A stretch of 64,000 nt of DNA, from the NCBI GenBank assembly GCA_900315395.1, contig OMZC01000119.1, positions 1 to 64,000 of the forward strand. The letters are read 5' to 3'. Positions 11,422 through 21,428 of this stretch are shown in pieces. How positions within the stretch are numbered: the first letter of the stretch is position 1; each line of letters starts with the position of its first letter. Position numbers and translations under genes: made by a program. The DNA comes from an uncultured Gammaproteobacteria bacterium. GTDB taxonomy: Bacteria > Pseudomonadota > Gammaproteobacteria > Enterobacterales > Succinivibrionaceae. The notes beneath the pieces were generated by a model that worked only from the letters and a program-made list of their open reading frames with translations, had not been told where the DNA came from and made no database searches.

Positions 11422-12423
11422 TTACTTGTTTAAAGCCTGAGCAACCTGAACTGCGATAGCTACGGTAGCACCAACCATAGGGTTGTTACCCATACCCATA
11501 AAGCCCATCATCTCAACGTGAGCAGGAACTGATGATGAACCTGCGAACTGAGCATCTGAGTGCATACGACCCATAGTATCAGTCATACCGTATGAAGCAG
11601 GACCTGCAGCCATGTTATCTGGGTGTAAGGTACGACCGGTACCACCACCAGAAGCTACTGAGAAGTACTTCTTACCCTGCTCGATACACTCTTTCTTGTA
11701 GGTACCTGCAACTGGGTGCTGGAAACGAGTTGGGTTGGTTGAGTTACCAGTAATAGAAACGTCAACACCCTCGTGATGCATAATTGCAACACCTTCACGA
11801 ACGTCATCTGCACCGAAGCAGCGAACGTTAGCACGCTCTGAATCTGAGTACTTGATCTCTTCAACGATCTTTAACTCTGAAGTGTAGTAATCAAACTTGG
11901 TCTTTACATAAGTGAAGCCGTTGATACGAGAAATGATCTGAGCAGCGTCTTTACCTAAACCGTTTAAGATAACGCGTAATGGGGTCTTACGAGCCTTGTT
12001 AGCGTTACGAACGATACCGATAGCGCCTTCAGCAGCAGCGAATGACTCGTGGCCAGCTAAGAAGCAGAAGCACTTGGTCTCATCACGTAATAGCATACCG
12101 CCTAAGTTACCGTGACCTAAACCAACCTTACGATCCTCTGCTACAGAACCAGGAATACAGAAAGCCTGTAAACCGATACCGATAGCTTCAGCTGCATCAG
12201 CTGCAACCTTGCAGTCTTTCTTTAATGCAATAGCAGCGCCTACAGTGTAAGCCCACTTTGCGTTTTCGAAAGCGATACCCTGAATGTCACCAACAGTCTT
12301 GTATGGGTCTAAACCATACTTAGCGCAAATCTCTTTACACTCTTCAACTGACTTAATACCGTACTGAGCTAATACACCATTGATTTTGTCAATACGACGC
12401 TCATAACTTTCAAATAATGCCAT
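11422..12423 (-). CDS. GGGtGRT protein
   Basis: A 333-residue protein of the GGGtGRT family, named for the conserved motif seen here as ASGGGTGRT (about residue 265). It is followed by the conserved MGRMHSDAQFAGSSSVPAHVEMMGFMGMGNNPMVGATVAIAV tail. The family occurs mainly in anaerobes beside a NifU/IscU-like scaffold protein, exactly as here, and its biochemical role is not established. It lies 14 bases downstream of the scaffold gene in the same operon, with a terminator behind. Codon use looks optimised and regular compared with neighbours, suggesting high expression. Confidence 0.9.
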   Translation of the reverse strand: MALFESYERRIDKINGVLAQYGIKSVEECKEICAKYGLDPYKTVGDIQGIAFENAKWAYTVGAAIALKKDCKVAADAAEAIGIGLQAFCIPGSVAEDRKVGLGHGNLGGMLLRDETKCFCFLAGHESFAAAEGAIGIVRNANKARKTPLRVILNGLGKDAAQIISRINGFTYVKTKFDYYTSELKIVEEIKYSDSERANVRCFGADDVREGVAIMHHEGVDVSITGNSTNPTRFQHPVAGTYKKECIEQGKKYFSVASGGGTGRTLHPDNMAAGPASYGMTDTMGRMHSDAQFAGSSSVPAHVEMMGFMGMGNNPMVGATVAIAVQVAQALNK

Positions 12424-12437
12424 CTTTGAGTACCTCG

Positions 12438-13136
12438 TTATTCTTTTCTTGGATCAATATACTTAGAGGCATTATCCCACTGACCATAGTGGCCCTGGAT
12501 CTTAGCAATTGCGTCTTTACCAGACATCTCTGGGTGAGCCTTTAACAGATCCATTAACTTGCCTAAGTTTACGAACTCGTAACCTACGATCTCGTCATTC
12601 TTGTTTAAAGCTACACGGGTAACATAACCTTCGGTCATCTCCAGGTAACGTGGACCCTTTGCCTTAGTAGCAAACATAGTACCAACCTGGCTACGTAGGT
12701 TCTTACCTAAGTCTTCAAGAGAAGCACCAACTGGTAAACCGCCCTCTGAGAAAGCAGTCTGAGTACGACCGTAAACGATCTGTAAGAACAGCTCACGGTA
12801 TGCAGTGTTGATAGCATCACAAACTAAGTCGGTGTTTAAACCTTCTAATAAGGTCTTACCGATTAAGATTTCTGAAGCCATAGCTGCAGAGTGAGTCATA
12901 CCTGAACAACCAATAGTCTCAACAAGGGCTTCCTGAATGATGCCGTCCTTTACGTTTAAGGTCATCTTGCAAGCGCCCTGCTGAGGAGCACACCAACCCA
13001 CACCGTGAGTTAATCCGCTGATATCTGTGATTTCTTTAGCCTGAACCCATTTACCCTCTTCAGGAATTGGAGCAGGACCATGGTATGCACCCTTAGTTAC
13101 AGGGCACATATTCTCTACTTCTTTAGAATAGATCAT
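12438..13136 (-). CDS. Iron-sulfur cluster assembly scaffold-like protein, GGGtGRT partner
   Basis: The 232-residue protein contains a NifU/IscU-like region: GWCAPQQGACKMTL, IGCSGMTHSAAMASEILIGKTL, and further Cys early (CPVTKGAYHGP). The conserved Cys residues could hold an Fe-S cluster. It is always found next to GGGtGRT genes in anaerobes, so a joint function is likely but undefined. The start chosen (MIYSKEVENMCPV) resembles homologues. An internal Met nine residues later is an alternative. It is the first gene of the two-gene operon. Confidence 0.85.
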   Translation of the reverse strand: MIYSKEVENMCPVTKGAYHGPAPIPEEGKWVQAKEITDISGLTHGVGWCAPQQGACKMTLNVKDGIIQEALVETIGCSGMTHSAAMASEILIGKTLLEGLNTDLVCDAINTAYRELFLQIVYGRTQTAFSEGGLPVGASLEDLGKNLRSQVGTMFATKAKGPRYLEMTEGYVTRVALNKNDEIVGYEFVNLGKLMDLLKAHPEMSGKDAIAKIQGHYGQWDNASKYIDPRKE

Positions 13137-13518
13137 TGGTGGTACCTAATTTGTATGTGTTCATTAAATAAGATTCTTTTTAGCCTTAGCCAAAAACAGC
13201 TTGATTATAATACAAGGCTTCGATTTTTTCCAAAAATGCGAGAATAAAAATCTATTAAAATAACTTAAAATCTTAAATTTAAGATTTTTATTCCGTAAGC
13301 GATTACGTCTTCCTTTTATATCAGTTTCAGGTTCACTTAAAAATGACCATTTCTATCCTGATTAGACTCTAAAATTGCACCTTTAATGTGCATATTTCTA
13401 AAAATGTAGTATCAATTGATCAATAAATACAAATCCACAGATTTTGACTGTAAAATTAACGAAATCTTTACAGAAAAGTAAGGCGTAATGCCTTTATAAA
13501 TATAAGGAAAATAACACT
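13137..13518. promoter_or_regulatory. Divergent promoter region with a 22-bp perfect palindrome
   Basis: 382 bases between the divergent scaffold and sstT genes. A perfect palindrome AAAATCTTAAA/TTTAAGATTTT lies at 13267-13288 and may be an operator or a hairpin. A TTGACT with a downstream AT-rich block near 13444-13470 is a possible sstT promoter. AAGGAAAA precedes the sstT start. The regulator is unknown. Confidence 0.4.
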
Positions 13519-14760
13519 ATGTTAGAATCTGAAAATCCAAAAGGTCCATTTGCAAGGACTCTAAACAGAGTTCCTTTCATTCTGCAGATCGTAATCGGTC
13601 TTATCTTAGGTATTCTTGCAGCTTACGTTTACCCTGATGACAAATCAGTGATCCCAACACTAGGTAATCTATTCGTTAAAGCATTAAAAGCTGTAGCACC
13701 TATCTTAGTATTTACATTAGTTGCAGCTGCTATTGCTAAGCATCAGACCGGTCAGAAGACCTCAATGAAGCCAATCATTGTGCTTTACTTTGTTGGCATG
13801 TTAATTTCAGGTGGTTTAGCTTTAACCATGAGCTATATCTTCCCTAGCACCTTTACAGAATTAGCTCAGAACGCTGATGTATCAGCTCCATCTGGAATTG
13901 GTGAGGTTTTAATCAATTTTGTAAACCAAGCTGTTGAAAACCCAGTATCTGCATTTATCAATGGTAACTACATTGCAATCTTAATGTGGTCTATCTCATT
14001 AGGTTTAATGTTCAGAGTTGCTCACGACAATACTAAGCGTGTATTAGATGATTTAGCAGCATCTGTATCTGGCGTTATCCGTATGGTGATCCGTTTTGCT
14101 CCTATTGGTGTATTTGGCTTAGTTTACTCATCATGCACCCAAGAAGGTGGTTTTGCTAACTTACTAAACTACGTACATGTAGTAGTTGTATTAGTTGCAA
14201 CCTTCTTAATGGTAGCATTCATCTTCAACCCATTATTGGTATTTATCGTAACTCACGAGAATCCATATCCATTAGTATTCAAGTGCTTGGCAAAATCTGG
14301 CGTTTGTGCATTCTTCACAAGATCATCAGCTGCTAACCTGCCAGTTAACTTAGCTTTATGTGAAGAAATGAAATTAGATAAGGCTACTTACTCAATTTCT
14401 ATTCCTTTAGGTTGCACTATCAATATGTCAGGTGCTGGTATCACCATCGTTATTATGACTATGGCAGCAGCTCATACCTTGGGTATTGAAATTGACTTTG
14501 CTTCAGCATTCTTAATGTGCGTAGCTTCAATTCTGTGTGCTTGCGGTTCTTCAGGTGTAGCCGGTGGCTCACTAATGCTAATTCCTTTAGCTTGCTCAAT
14601 CTTTGGTATTCCAAATGACATTGCAATGCAGGTTGTAGGTATCGGCTTTATTATCGGTGTAATTCAGGATTCAACTGAAACTGCTCTAAACAGCTCAACT
14701 GACGTAATCTTTACAGCAGCAGCTTGCAAGAGAGCACAAAGACTTGCTAATAAAAAGTAA
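13519..14760 (+). CDS. sstT: Na+/serine-threonine symporter SstT
   Basis: A 413-residue dicarboxylate/amino acid:cation symporter family member. It matches SstT in length and sequence, beginning with FARTLNRVPFILQIVIGLILGILAA. Key transport features are the tip-loop FFTRSSAANLPVNLALCEEM, NMSGAGITI and the DSTETALNSSTDVIFTA C-terminus. The protein imports serine and threonine with sodium across the inner membrane. It has eight or so hydrophobic segments. A ribosome-binding site AAGGAAAA is about 9 bases upstream, and the gene is followed by a strong terminator. Confidence 0.95.
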   Translation: MLESENPKGPFARTLNRVPFILQIVIGLILGILAAYVYPDDKSVIPTLGNLFVKALKAVAPILVFTLVAAAIAKHQTGQKTSMKPIIVLYFVGMLISGGLALTMSYIFPSTFTELAQNADVSAPSGIGEVLINFVNQAVENPVSAFINGNYIAILMWSISLGLMFRVAHDNTKRVLDDLAASVSGVIRMVIRFAPIGVFGLVYSSCTQEGGFANLLNYVHVVVVLVATFLMVAFIFNPLLVFIVTHENPYPLVFKCLAKSGVCAFFTRSSAANLPVNLALCEEMKLDKATYSISIPLGCTINMSGAGITIVIMTMAAAHTLGIEIDFASAFLMCVASILCACGSSGVAGGSLMLIPLACSIFGIPNDIAMQVVGIGFIIGVIQDSTETALNSSTDVIFTAAACKRAQRLANKK

Positions 14761-14784
14761 GCTATAGTTAAAGTAGAATTTTCT

Positions 14785-14818
14785 AAAAGCTCTAGCCCCA
14801 AAAAGCTAGAGCTTTTTT
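14785..14818 (+). terminator. Intrinsic terminator of sstT
   Basis: An 11-bp stem (14785-14795 with 14806-14816) with a 10-nt loop and following T run. Confidence 0.88.
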
Positions 14819-15046
14819 GTTGTCTATGGTTCTTAATAAACTATGTTTGTAAATGAACTATATGAGGAAAACTGTATGAGCTTGCAGTCTTGCCACCTGT
14901 TATTTATGAATTGATGGATGTTGAACCTGACTTAGGTAAGTTCTGTATCCTGTTTGGTTAGATAGATACATAGAAAGTAGCACAATTATAAAATCGCGCT
15001 CAAGACTGAAATAACAGCTTTTTGATTTTCTCTTACCTTGAAGTAT

Positions 15047-16144
15047 TTACTTACAGTTGTTGATTTGTGTTTTTATAGCTTCTACATCAGTCTTTGAAAT
15101 GACTTCATCCATTCTCTTAAGATAAGTGCTTACATTATCTTTAGTAAGCTCATGTTCATGTTTTTCAATAGCATCAATCATTAAAGAATTTACCTTATCT
15201 GAATAATGGAACATGTCTTTGTAGTTTTTAAGATCTAAAGACAAGCCTGTATCATCAAAGCCATATAAGCTACAGTTATCCCTGATAGAACATTCTGAAG
15301 CAAGATAGGTAATGAAATTTTTGATTAGAGTTACGTGTTCTTTATAGTGTTCAGTTTGCAGCTTGTAATAAACAGCAGATGAAGGTGGAATTACTAGATA
15401 GAAATTGGTGCAACGCTGTTTATCAATTAGGCTGAAAAGCTCATTTTGGGTATAGTTCTTTAGGTAGTCTAAGCTAAAGAGTGCTAGCTCATTACTTTTA
15501 CCATTGGTGTTAAGGTAACTTTTAAGGATATTTCTTGAGACTTCATTCCATGAGCAAACACCATTAAAACTGTCTTTATATAAAGGATCATCAATCCAGG
15601 CTGCTGGTCTATCTAAGGACTTTTTCACGCCCACACACTTTTCATTTTGTGAGAATGTCAAAAGGCACTTTACATAACCTGTTTTCATATAAGGCGACAT
15701 GATGTCTACTAAATTGTCATCATAGATTTTTTGCCAGTTCATAGGCACAAGAGCTTTATAGAAAAGCGGGGACATCTCTAAAGAGTAAATGACCTTTTTG
15801 ATGTCATTATGTTTAAAGGCATAATCTAAAACTACCTTTCTATCTGCAAGAGTTGAACCTGCTAAGGAAATGTTTACAAAGCGCTCTGAACCTTTATCTT
15901 TAAATAACTTTGCTGTTGCCTCATCAGAACTTGTGTTCTCAAGCATGCTAGTACCAATAATCAGACCTTTTACATTTTTATTCTCAAGATAGCCTCTTGC
16001 CTGATAGCGCATACTGCCATTAAACAGTTGATCTGGATTTGAAATGATATGCATAGGATCGTAAAAATACATGGCAACTGTATATAGTGCGAAGATGCCT
16101 ATAAATAAAGACATGATAAGTACAAAGATCTTTTTACTTGCCAT
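15047..16144 (-). CDS. SGNH-like membrane-anchored partner of MBOAT acyltransferase
   Basis: A 365-residue protein with one N-terminal membrane segment (residues 5-27); the rest is predicted outside the membrane. IIGTSMLENTSSDE near residue 63 resembles the nucleophile block of GDS/SGNH hydrolase-like proteins. The gene follows an MBOAT gene with an 88-base gap, as AlgX/AlgJ- or DltD-type partners do. The pair probably transfers an acyl group to a cell-surface polysaccharide. No clear DxxH block was seen (MFHYSDK near 310 may be its remnant). Catalytic competence is therefore unproven. Confidence 0.6.
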   Translation of the reverse strand: MASKKIFVLIMSLFIGIFALYTVAMYFYDPMHIISNPDQLFNGSMRYQARGYLENKNVKGLIIGTSMLENTSSDEATAKLFKDKGSERFVNISLAGSTLADRKVVLDYAFKHNDIKKVIYSLEMSPLFYKALVPMNWQKIYDDNLVDIMSPYMKTGYVKCLLTFSQNEKCVGVKKSLDRPAAWIDDPLYKDSFNGVCSWNEVSRNILKSYLNTNGKSNELALFSLDYLKNYTQNELFSLIDKQRCTNFYLVIPPSSAVYYKLQTEHYKEHVTLIKNFITYLASECSIRDNCSLYGFDDTGLSLDLKNYKDMFHYSDKVNSLMIDAIEKHEHELTKDNVSTYLKRMDEVISKTDVEAIKTQINNCK

Positions 16145-16232
16145 TACTTAATAAATCCTTCGAATTCCTTTTAAGGGCACAATTAGCTTTAAGTCAAAAT
16201 CTAAACTCAAAGCTTTATTTAAACTGTGTTCT

Positions 16233-17810
16233 TTAGAAGTTAAAGTAAATAAACTCGGTGTAGCTTGAGCCAATAACAGCTAAAGTTACATAAAATAAGA
16301 TAAGTGCTACAAACACACAGGCGCAATAGCCACCTACTTTATAGAGCACATGCTGTAACTTACCTTCTTTATGAGTATAAAGTTTAGATAATCTCTCATT
16401 CTTAATTGTTGCTACTTTAGCTAATAGCTCGTTGGAGTTTTTACAGGTTAAGACCACGATTAAAGCTAAAACTACATAAGTTATAGTCTGGTAATTCAAG
16501 CCTATCCCCTTTAGAGCTGACTTAAAGGTTGATAGTTGCTCTAATGAGAGTGAACCAAAATCAAACATATGAGAGTAGACTTCGTAAGCCACATTAAGGT
16601 CAGGAGCTCTAAACAGCACCCATGCTATATCTACAAAGATAAATGTTAAGATCCAAGCAGGAACTCTTGGAAGAGAATAGCTAAAATTATGAAAGACTCT
16701 GTGGATAATAATAGCTACACCATGTAATAGTCCCCATAAGACAAAAGTGTTACCTGCACCATGCCAGATACCTGTAATAAAGAAGACTATAAACAGGTTT
16801 ACATAGGTTCTAAAACTGCCCTGTCTGCTACCACCTAGTGGGAAGTAGAGATAATCTCTTAAGAATGAAGATAAGGTAATATGCCAGCGTCTCCAGAAAT
16901 CCTGAATTGATAGAGCTTTATAAGGGCTGTTAAAGTTAATAGGTAACTTGATGTTAAAGAACAGAGCTGAGCCTACCGCCATGTCACAATAACCACTAAA
17001 GTCAAAGTACAGCTGAAAGGTATAGCAAAATGAGACTAACCAAGATGTAAGCAGTGTCAGGTTATTAGCACTATCAAAACCATCACCTACCCAGATTGCA
17101 AACTTATCGGCGATGATAGCTTTCTTGATGAGGCCTATCGTAAAGATAAAGAGTCCAAAACACAGATTTTTGTAGTTTAAGAATAAGTTTCTTGCCTTAA
17201 AGAATTGAGGAATTAAGTCTTTATGGTGAACAATAGGACCTGCAATTAACTGAGGAAAGAAGGATACAAACACCGCATATGATACAAAATCATACTCTTT
17301 GGTAAGTCCCTTATATGAATCCACAAGATAAGCTATCTGCTGGAAAGTAAAGAAACTTATCGCAAGTGGCAGAACTATATGCACTAGCTCATAAGAAGTT
17401 CCTAATAGCAGGTTTAGATCTGAAATTAAAAAGTCAGTGTATTTGTAATAACCTAGTAAAGCTACGTTTGCTAACACACCAAAGATTAAGATGAGCTTTC
17501 TTTTAGTACTGCAAACTCTGTTTTTTAGAGTACGCTCATCAGAGTTTTGATTATCTTTAACACCTAACTTAGTCGCATCTTCATCTGCATTAGCTTCTTT
17601 TGACAGGATTGAGCCTATTACAAAATTAAAGACAATTGAGCCTAATAAGATCCAGATGTAGTCAAACTTCCAATAGCAGTAAAAGAAGAGTGAGCACAAA
17701 AGCAACCACAGTTTTGAGGCTGCAAAATATCGTCTTTTGCTAAAAAAGAAATAAACAATGATGCTTACTGGCAGAAACAGTAAAAAGTACTCAGGGGTGT
17801 TAAACAGCAT
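16233..17810 (-). CDS. MBOAT-family O-acyltransferase (DltB/AlgI-like)
   Basis: A 525-residue polytopic membrane protein. It has the MBOAT signatures QDFWRRWHITLSSFLRDYLYFPLGG and FFITGIWHGAGNTFVLWGLLHG, the latter containing the invariant catalytic histidine. It also has FPQLIAGPIVHHKDL and QLYFDFSGYCDMAVGSA. Such proteins pass acyl groups, usually acetyl, across the inner membrane to an exported glycan. With its downstream SGNH-like neighbour it forms a two-gene surface-polysaccharide modification operon. The glycan is not identifiable here because no polysaccharide biosynthesis genes adjoin. Confidence 0.92.
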   Translation of the reverse strand: MLFNTPEYFLLFLPVSIIVYFFFSKRRYFAASKLWLLLCSLFFYCYWKFDYIWILLGSIVFNFVIGSILSKEANADEDATKLGVKDNQNSDERTLKNRVCSTKRKLILIFGVLANVALLGYYKYTDFLISDLNLLLGTSYELVHIVLPLAISFFTFQQIAYLVDSYKGLTKEYDFVSYAVFVSFFPQLIAGPIVHHKDLIPQFFKARNLFLNYKNLCFGLFIFTIGLIKKAIIADKFAIWVGDGFDSANNLTLLTSWLVSFCYTFQLYFDFSGYCDMAVGSALFFNIKLPINFNSPYKALSIQDFWRRWHITLSSFLRDYLYFPLGGSRQGSFRTYVNLFIVFFITGIWHGAGNTFVLWGLLHGVAIIIHRVFHNFSYSLPRVPAWILTFIFVDIAWVLFRAPDLNVAYEVYSHMFDFGSLSLEQLSTFKSALKGIGLNYQTITYVVLALIVVLTCKNSNELLAKVATIKNERLSKLYTHKEGKLQHVLYKVGGYCACVFVALILFYVTLAVIGSSYTEFIYFNF

Positions 17811-18070
17811 TTAAAAAATCTTAACTTAAAAACTTTGGCTGATTTTAGCATATTTTTAACCTTCAAATTTACTCTACTCCCTTTGCCTATTATGTTTAAG
17901 CAATTCTTTTTAGAGTGTGTTCAATCGGCAATACATTGTTTCTTGAAGTAGTTCAGACAATTTTTCTAAAAGAAAGACTATGCTCTTTATATGATTTTAG
18001 TAATGCTATGCATCTAAGAGAGACGACTCTTAGGCAAAGCAGATGAATATTATTATGGGATGTAAAAATT

Positions 18071-20123
18071 ATGCCAGGTATTGTTGAAGAAAAAGAAGGC
18101 AAACTGTATCGATATTTTGCTGGAACCACCACTGTAGTTGAACCTTGGGGACAGGATTCTTTAAGAGTAAGAGAAGTCATGGGAGGCTACTCTTTAGATG
18201 AGGACTTTGCCTTAAGTGAAAAAGTACAAAACTTCACGTCAATTATAAAAATCTGGACTGAAACTCAAGAAGTTGTATCTAATATGCCTGGACTTAAAAC
18301 CGTTACCGCTCAATGTGGATCGATTACCCATGGCAATATCACCGCATCTTTTCAGGCTAACGGAAAACTTATCTTTACTAATCAACATGGCAAAGTACTT
18401 TTAGAAGAGTTTGCAAGAAACAGATTGGATGGAGCTTCAAAAGATCTTTCAGCGCTTGAAATTGAAGAACGCGAGTTCAAACCTCTTTTAGGAGGAGACT
18501 TTCAGGTGACTGCTCGCTTTGAAGCAAACAAAGATGAAAAGATCTTTGGTATGGGTATCTATCAGCAACCTTATCTTAATCTTAAAGGCTGTACCTTAGA
18601 ACTTGCTCAAAGAAACTCACAAGCCTCTGTTCCTTTCTATATTTCCTCAAACGGCTATGGCTTTTTGCGGAATAATCCAGCAATCGGTGAGGTTAACTTT
18701 TCTAATAACCTTACAAAGTGGACAGCACTTTCAACTAAAAAGCTCGATTATTGGATCACCGCATCAGACAGGATCTCTACTCTTGAAGAAAGATACACCG
18801 AAGTTACTGGTAGAGTACCTATGATGCCTGACTATGCAATGGGCTTTTGGCAGAGCAAATTACGCTATGTAACTCAAGAGCAGGTGCTTGAAGTTGCTCG
18901 TGAATACAAAAAACGTAAGTTGCCATTAGATGTAATTGTTATCGACTTTTTTTCATTGGAAAAAGCAAGGCGACTGGTCTTTTGATGATGACTATTTCCC
19001 AAATCCAAAAGCTATGATCGATGAGCTAAAAGAGATGGGAATTGAAACAGTAGTATCCGTATGGCCTACTGTTGAAAAAGAGTCTGTAAACTATAAAGAA
19101 ATGAACGACAAAGGTTACCTCATAAGAACCGATCGTGGTGTGCAGACTACCATGGAGTTTTTGGTCCCTACCGTTCCTTTTGATGCCACCAATCCTGATG
19201 CCCGTAAATTCGTCTTTGAAAAATGCAAAAAGAACTACTGTTCACTAGGAATTAAAAACTTCTGGTTAGATGTAGCAGAACCTGAATGTGCAGTTTATGA
19301 CTTTGATAACATGCGCTACTTTAAAGGTTCTAATCTGCAGATTGGTAACCTCTATCCTGCGATGTATGCTAAGACTTTTTATGATGGTCTAAAGTCAACT
19401 GGTAAAGATGATGTTATAAGTCTTATCCGTTGTGCCTGGGCAGGCTCTCAAAAGTATGGAGCTTTAGTTTGGTCTGGAGACGTTGGTACATCATTTAAAG
19501 ATCTTAAAAACCAGATCATGGCTGGACTTAATATGTCTCTTGCTGGAATTTCTTGGTTTACCACAGATATTGGCGGTTTCCACGGTGGTTATCCAGAAAA
19601 TGAGGATTATCGTGAGATCTTTGCTCGCTGGTTTGAATATGGCTGTTTCTGCCCTGTCATGAGAGTACATGGTGACAGACATCCAAGACAGCCTATGGTA
19701 GGTTCAACTGGCGGTGGTATGTGCTGTTCAGGTGGTCCTAATGAGGTTTACAGTTATGGTGACAGAGTCTATAAGATCTGTTGTCACTATCTTGAGTTAC
19801 GCGTAAAGCTCAAGCCTTATATTAAAGAGCTGATGAAAGAAGCTCATGAAAAAGGAACTCCTGTAATGAGACCAGTATTCTATGATTTCCAGGATGATCC
19901 TAAGAGCTTTGATGTTGAAGATTGCTACATGTTCGGTCCATCTCTGTTAGTTTGCCCTGTTTATGAAAAAGGCAAACTGTCTCGTGAGGTATATTTACCT
20001 AATGGGGCTAAATGGAGAGACACCAACACAGGTAAGCTCTATGAGGGTGGCACTACGATTACTGTAGACTCACCACTTGAATACATACCAGTATTTGCTC
20101 GTGATGACTTTAACTTAATCTAG
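18071..20123 (+). pseudogene. GH31 alpha-glycosidase with one frameshift
   Basis: Two overlapping frames (18071-18985 and from about 18936 to 20123) join into one GH31 protein of about 684 residues. Frame 1 ends VIVIDFF-SLEK. The other frame continues correctly FFHWKKQGDWSFDDDYFPNP. Removing one T from the T7 run at about 18945-18952 restores a single frame. The catalytic features survive in the second part: nucleophile region NFWLDVAEPE and acid/base region WSGDVGTSF. The family hydrolyses alpha-glucosides or alpha-xylosides; the exact substrate is not readable. It is probably cytoplasmic, as no signal peptide is seen. Confidence 0.85.
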
Positions 20124-20459
20124 TCTTTAAAAGGAAGCTTTGATAACAGAGCTTCCTTGTTTTATCATTTCTTTACATTTACTACTTTGCTTGTCCTTGC
20201 TTGTTCTTAATTTTCTTACATAACGCGCTCATGACAAGTACTAAAAAGTAAGTATCAAAACACCTTTCAAGTCTTTTTAAAATCTTTTTCAAATTATTAT
20301 TTTTCTTTAATTTCAGATAGATAAGCAATATTACTTACAGTTTGTATCAGTAAAAAAGTCTTCAAAAAAAAACATCATGGATAATCTTGCGCCATGGTGA
20401 GTAGTTGAATTTATAAAATTCATCAAAGCTTAGGATTTAACTTAATAAAAGAAATTGAT
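20124..20459. other. Intergenic region between GH31 and trb operon
   Basis: 336 bases. They hold the GH31 terminator (stem 20131-20139 with 20150-20158, then GTTTTAT) and a very AT-rich stretch that may contain the trb operon promoter. No gene was recognised. Confidence 0.6.
20131..20165 (+). terminator. Intrinsic terminator of the GH31 gene
   Basis: A 9-bp stem AAGGAAGCT/AGCTTCCTT with a 10-nt loop and a T-rich 3' side, 8 bases after the GH31 stop. Confidence 0.8.
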
Positions 20460-21428
20460 ATGGGCACCAACACAAACGAACTATTAGATTTTGATAGAAC
20501 AGTGATGACTTTGTCTGAGCTGTTATCTGATGAATTAGTAGGATCATTAGTTGAAGGTGCTGTCGACGAAATCATGCTAAATCCAGATAGCGCGCTTTAT
20601 GTGCGTTATTCAGATGGTGAGAATGTCAAATATTGTGATATTTCTCCTTCAAAGGCTCAGATCTTAATTAGGACTGTAGCCTCAATGAGCAAAATTGATA
20701 TTAACGTTAACTGCCCTATCGTCGAAACTGAAATTTCTTGTATCAATGCTAGATTCTCAGCTTTGCTGCCACCATTGTGTAAGTATCCTTGCTTCTGTCT
20801 GAGATCATTACACGCGCTCTCTTTGAATTTTGAGCATTTAGTATCACAAAACTTTATCTCCAAAGAACAGTTAACCATATTAGATGATCTTATAAAAGAG
20901 AGAAAAAACATCTTAGTTTGTGGTCAGACCGGATGTGGCAAAACCAGCTTTATCAATTCAATGTTAAAAAGGATTGCTCTTGTAGAACCATTCTCACGAA
21001 TCGTCTGCATTTAAGACACTCCTGAACTTAAGATTGAAAATGATAATGCTGTTAATTTAGTCTCAGGTCCTAATACCTCTATTAGTACCTTAGTAAAAGC
21101 AACTTTAAGACTGAGTCCTGACAGAATTGTTGTAGGTGAGGTAAGAGCTGAAGAAGCTCTTGATCTTATTGATGCTCTATCTACAGGACATTCAGGAGGA
21201 CTAGCTTCAATTCACGCAGGCTCTGTAGAGCAGTGTCTTGAAAGATTAAAACTGCTTATAAGCCGTAATCCATCTGCCCCAGATAACATTGACAGCATGA
21301 TAGCTCTAGCTGTCAATGCCATCATTATTTTAAAAAGAGAACCTTTAAGACACGTATCGTGTATTGCCCTTGTAACAGGATTAGAACAAGGCAAATTTAC
21401 TTATAAATACCTAGGAGAAAGTAAATGA
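20460..21428 (+). pseudogene. trbB: TrbB/VirB11 secretion ATPase interrupted by in-frame stop
   Basis: Hexameric ATPase of the Trb-type T4SS, at the cytoplasmic face of the inner membrane. Walker A GQTGCGKTS lies at about residues 155-163. At codon 185 (21012-21014) a TAA replaces the expected Glu of the family's Asp/Glu box (IVCI-stop-DTPEL). The same frame then runs on for 138 codons with SPDRIVVGEVRAEEALDLIDALSTGHSGGLASIHAG, ending at TGA 21426-21428 overlapping the trbC start (ATGA). A single G-to-T change would explain it. The full frame (about 322 codons) matches TrbB length. As read, the product lacks the His box and is unlikely to work. Confidence 0.85.

Noticed and set aside
14821..15046. 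Short open stretch (VLPPVIYELMDVEPDLGKFC) after sstT
   Set aside because: No start codon in frame and fewer than 35 codons; at most a gene remnant.
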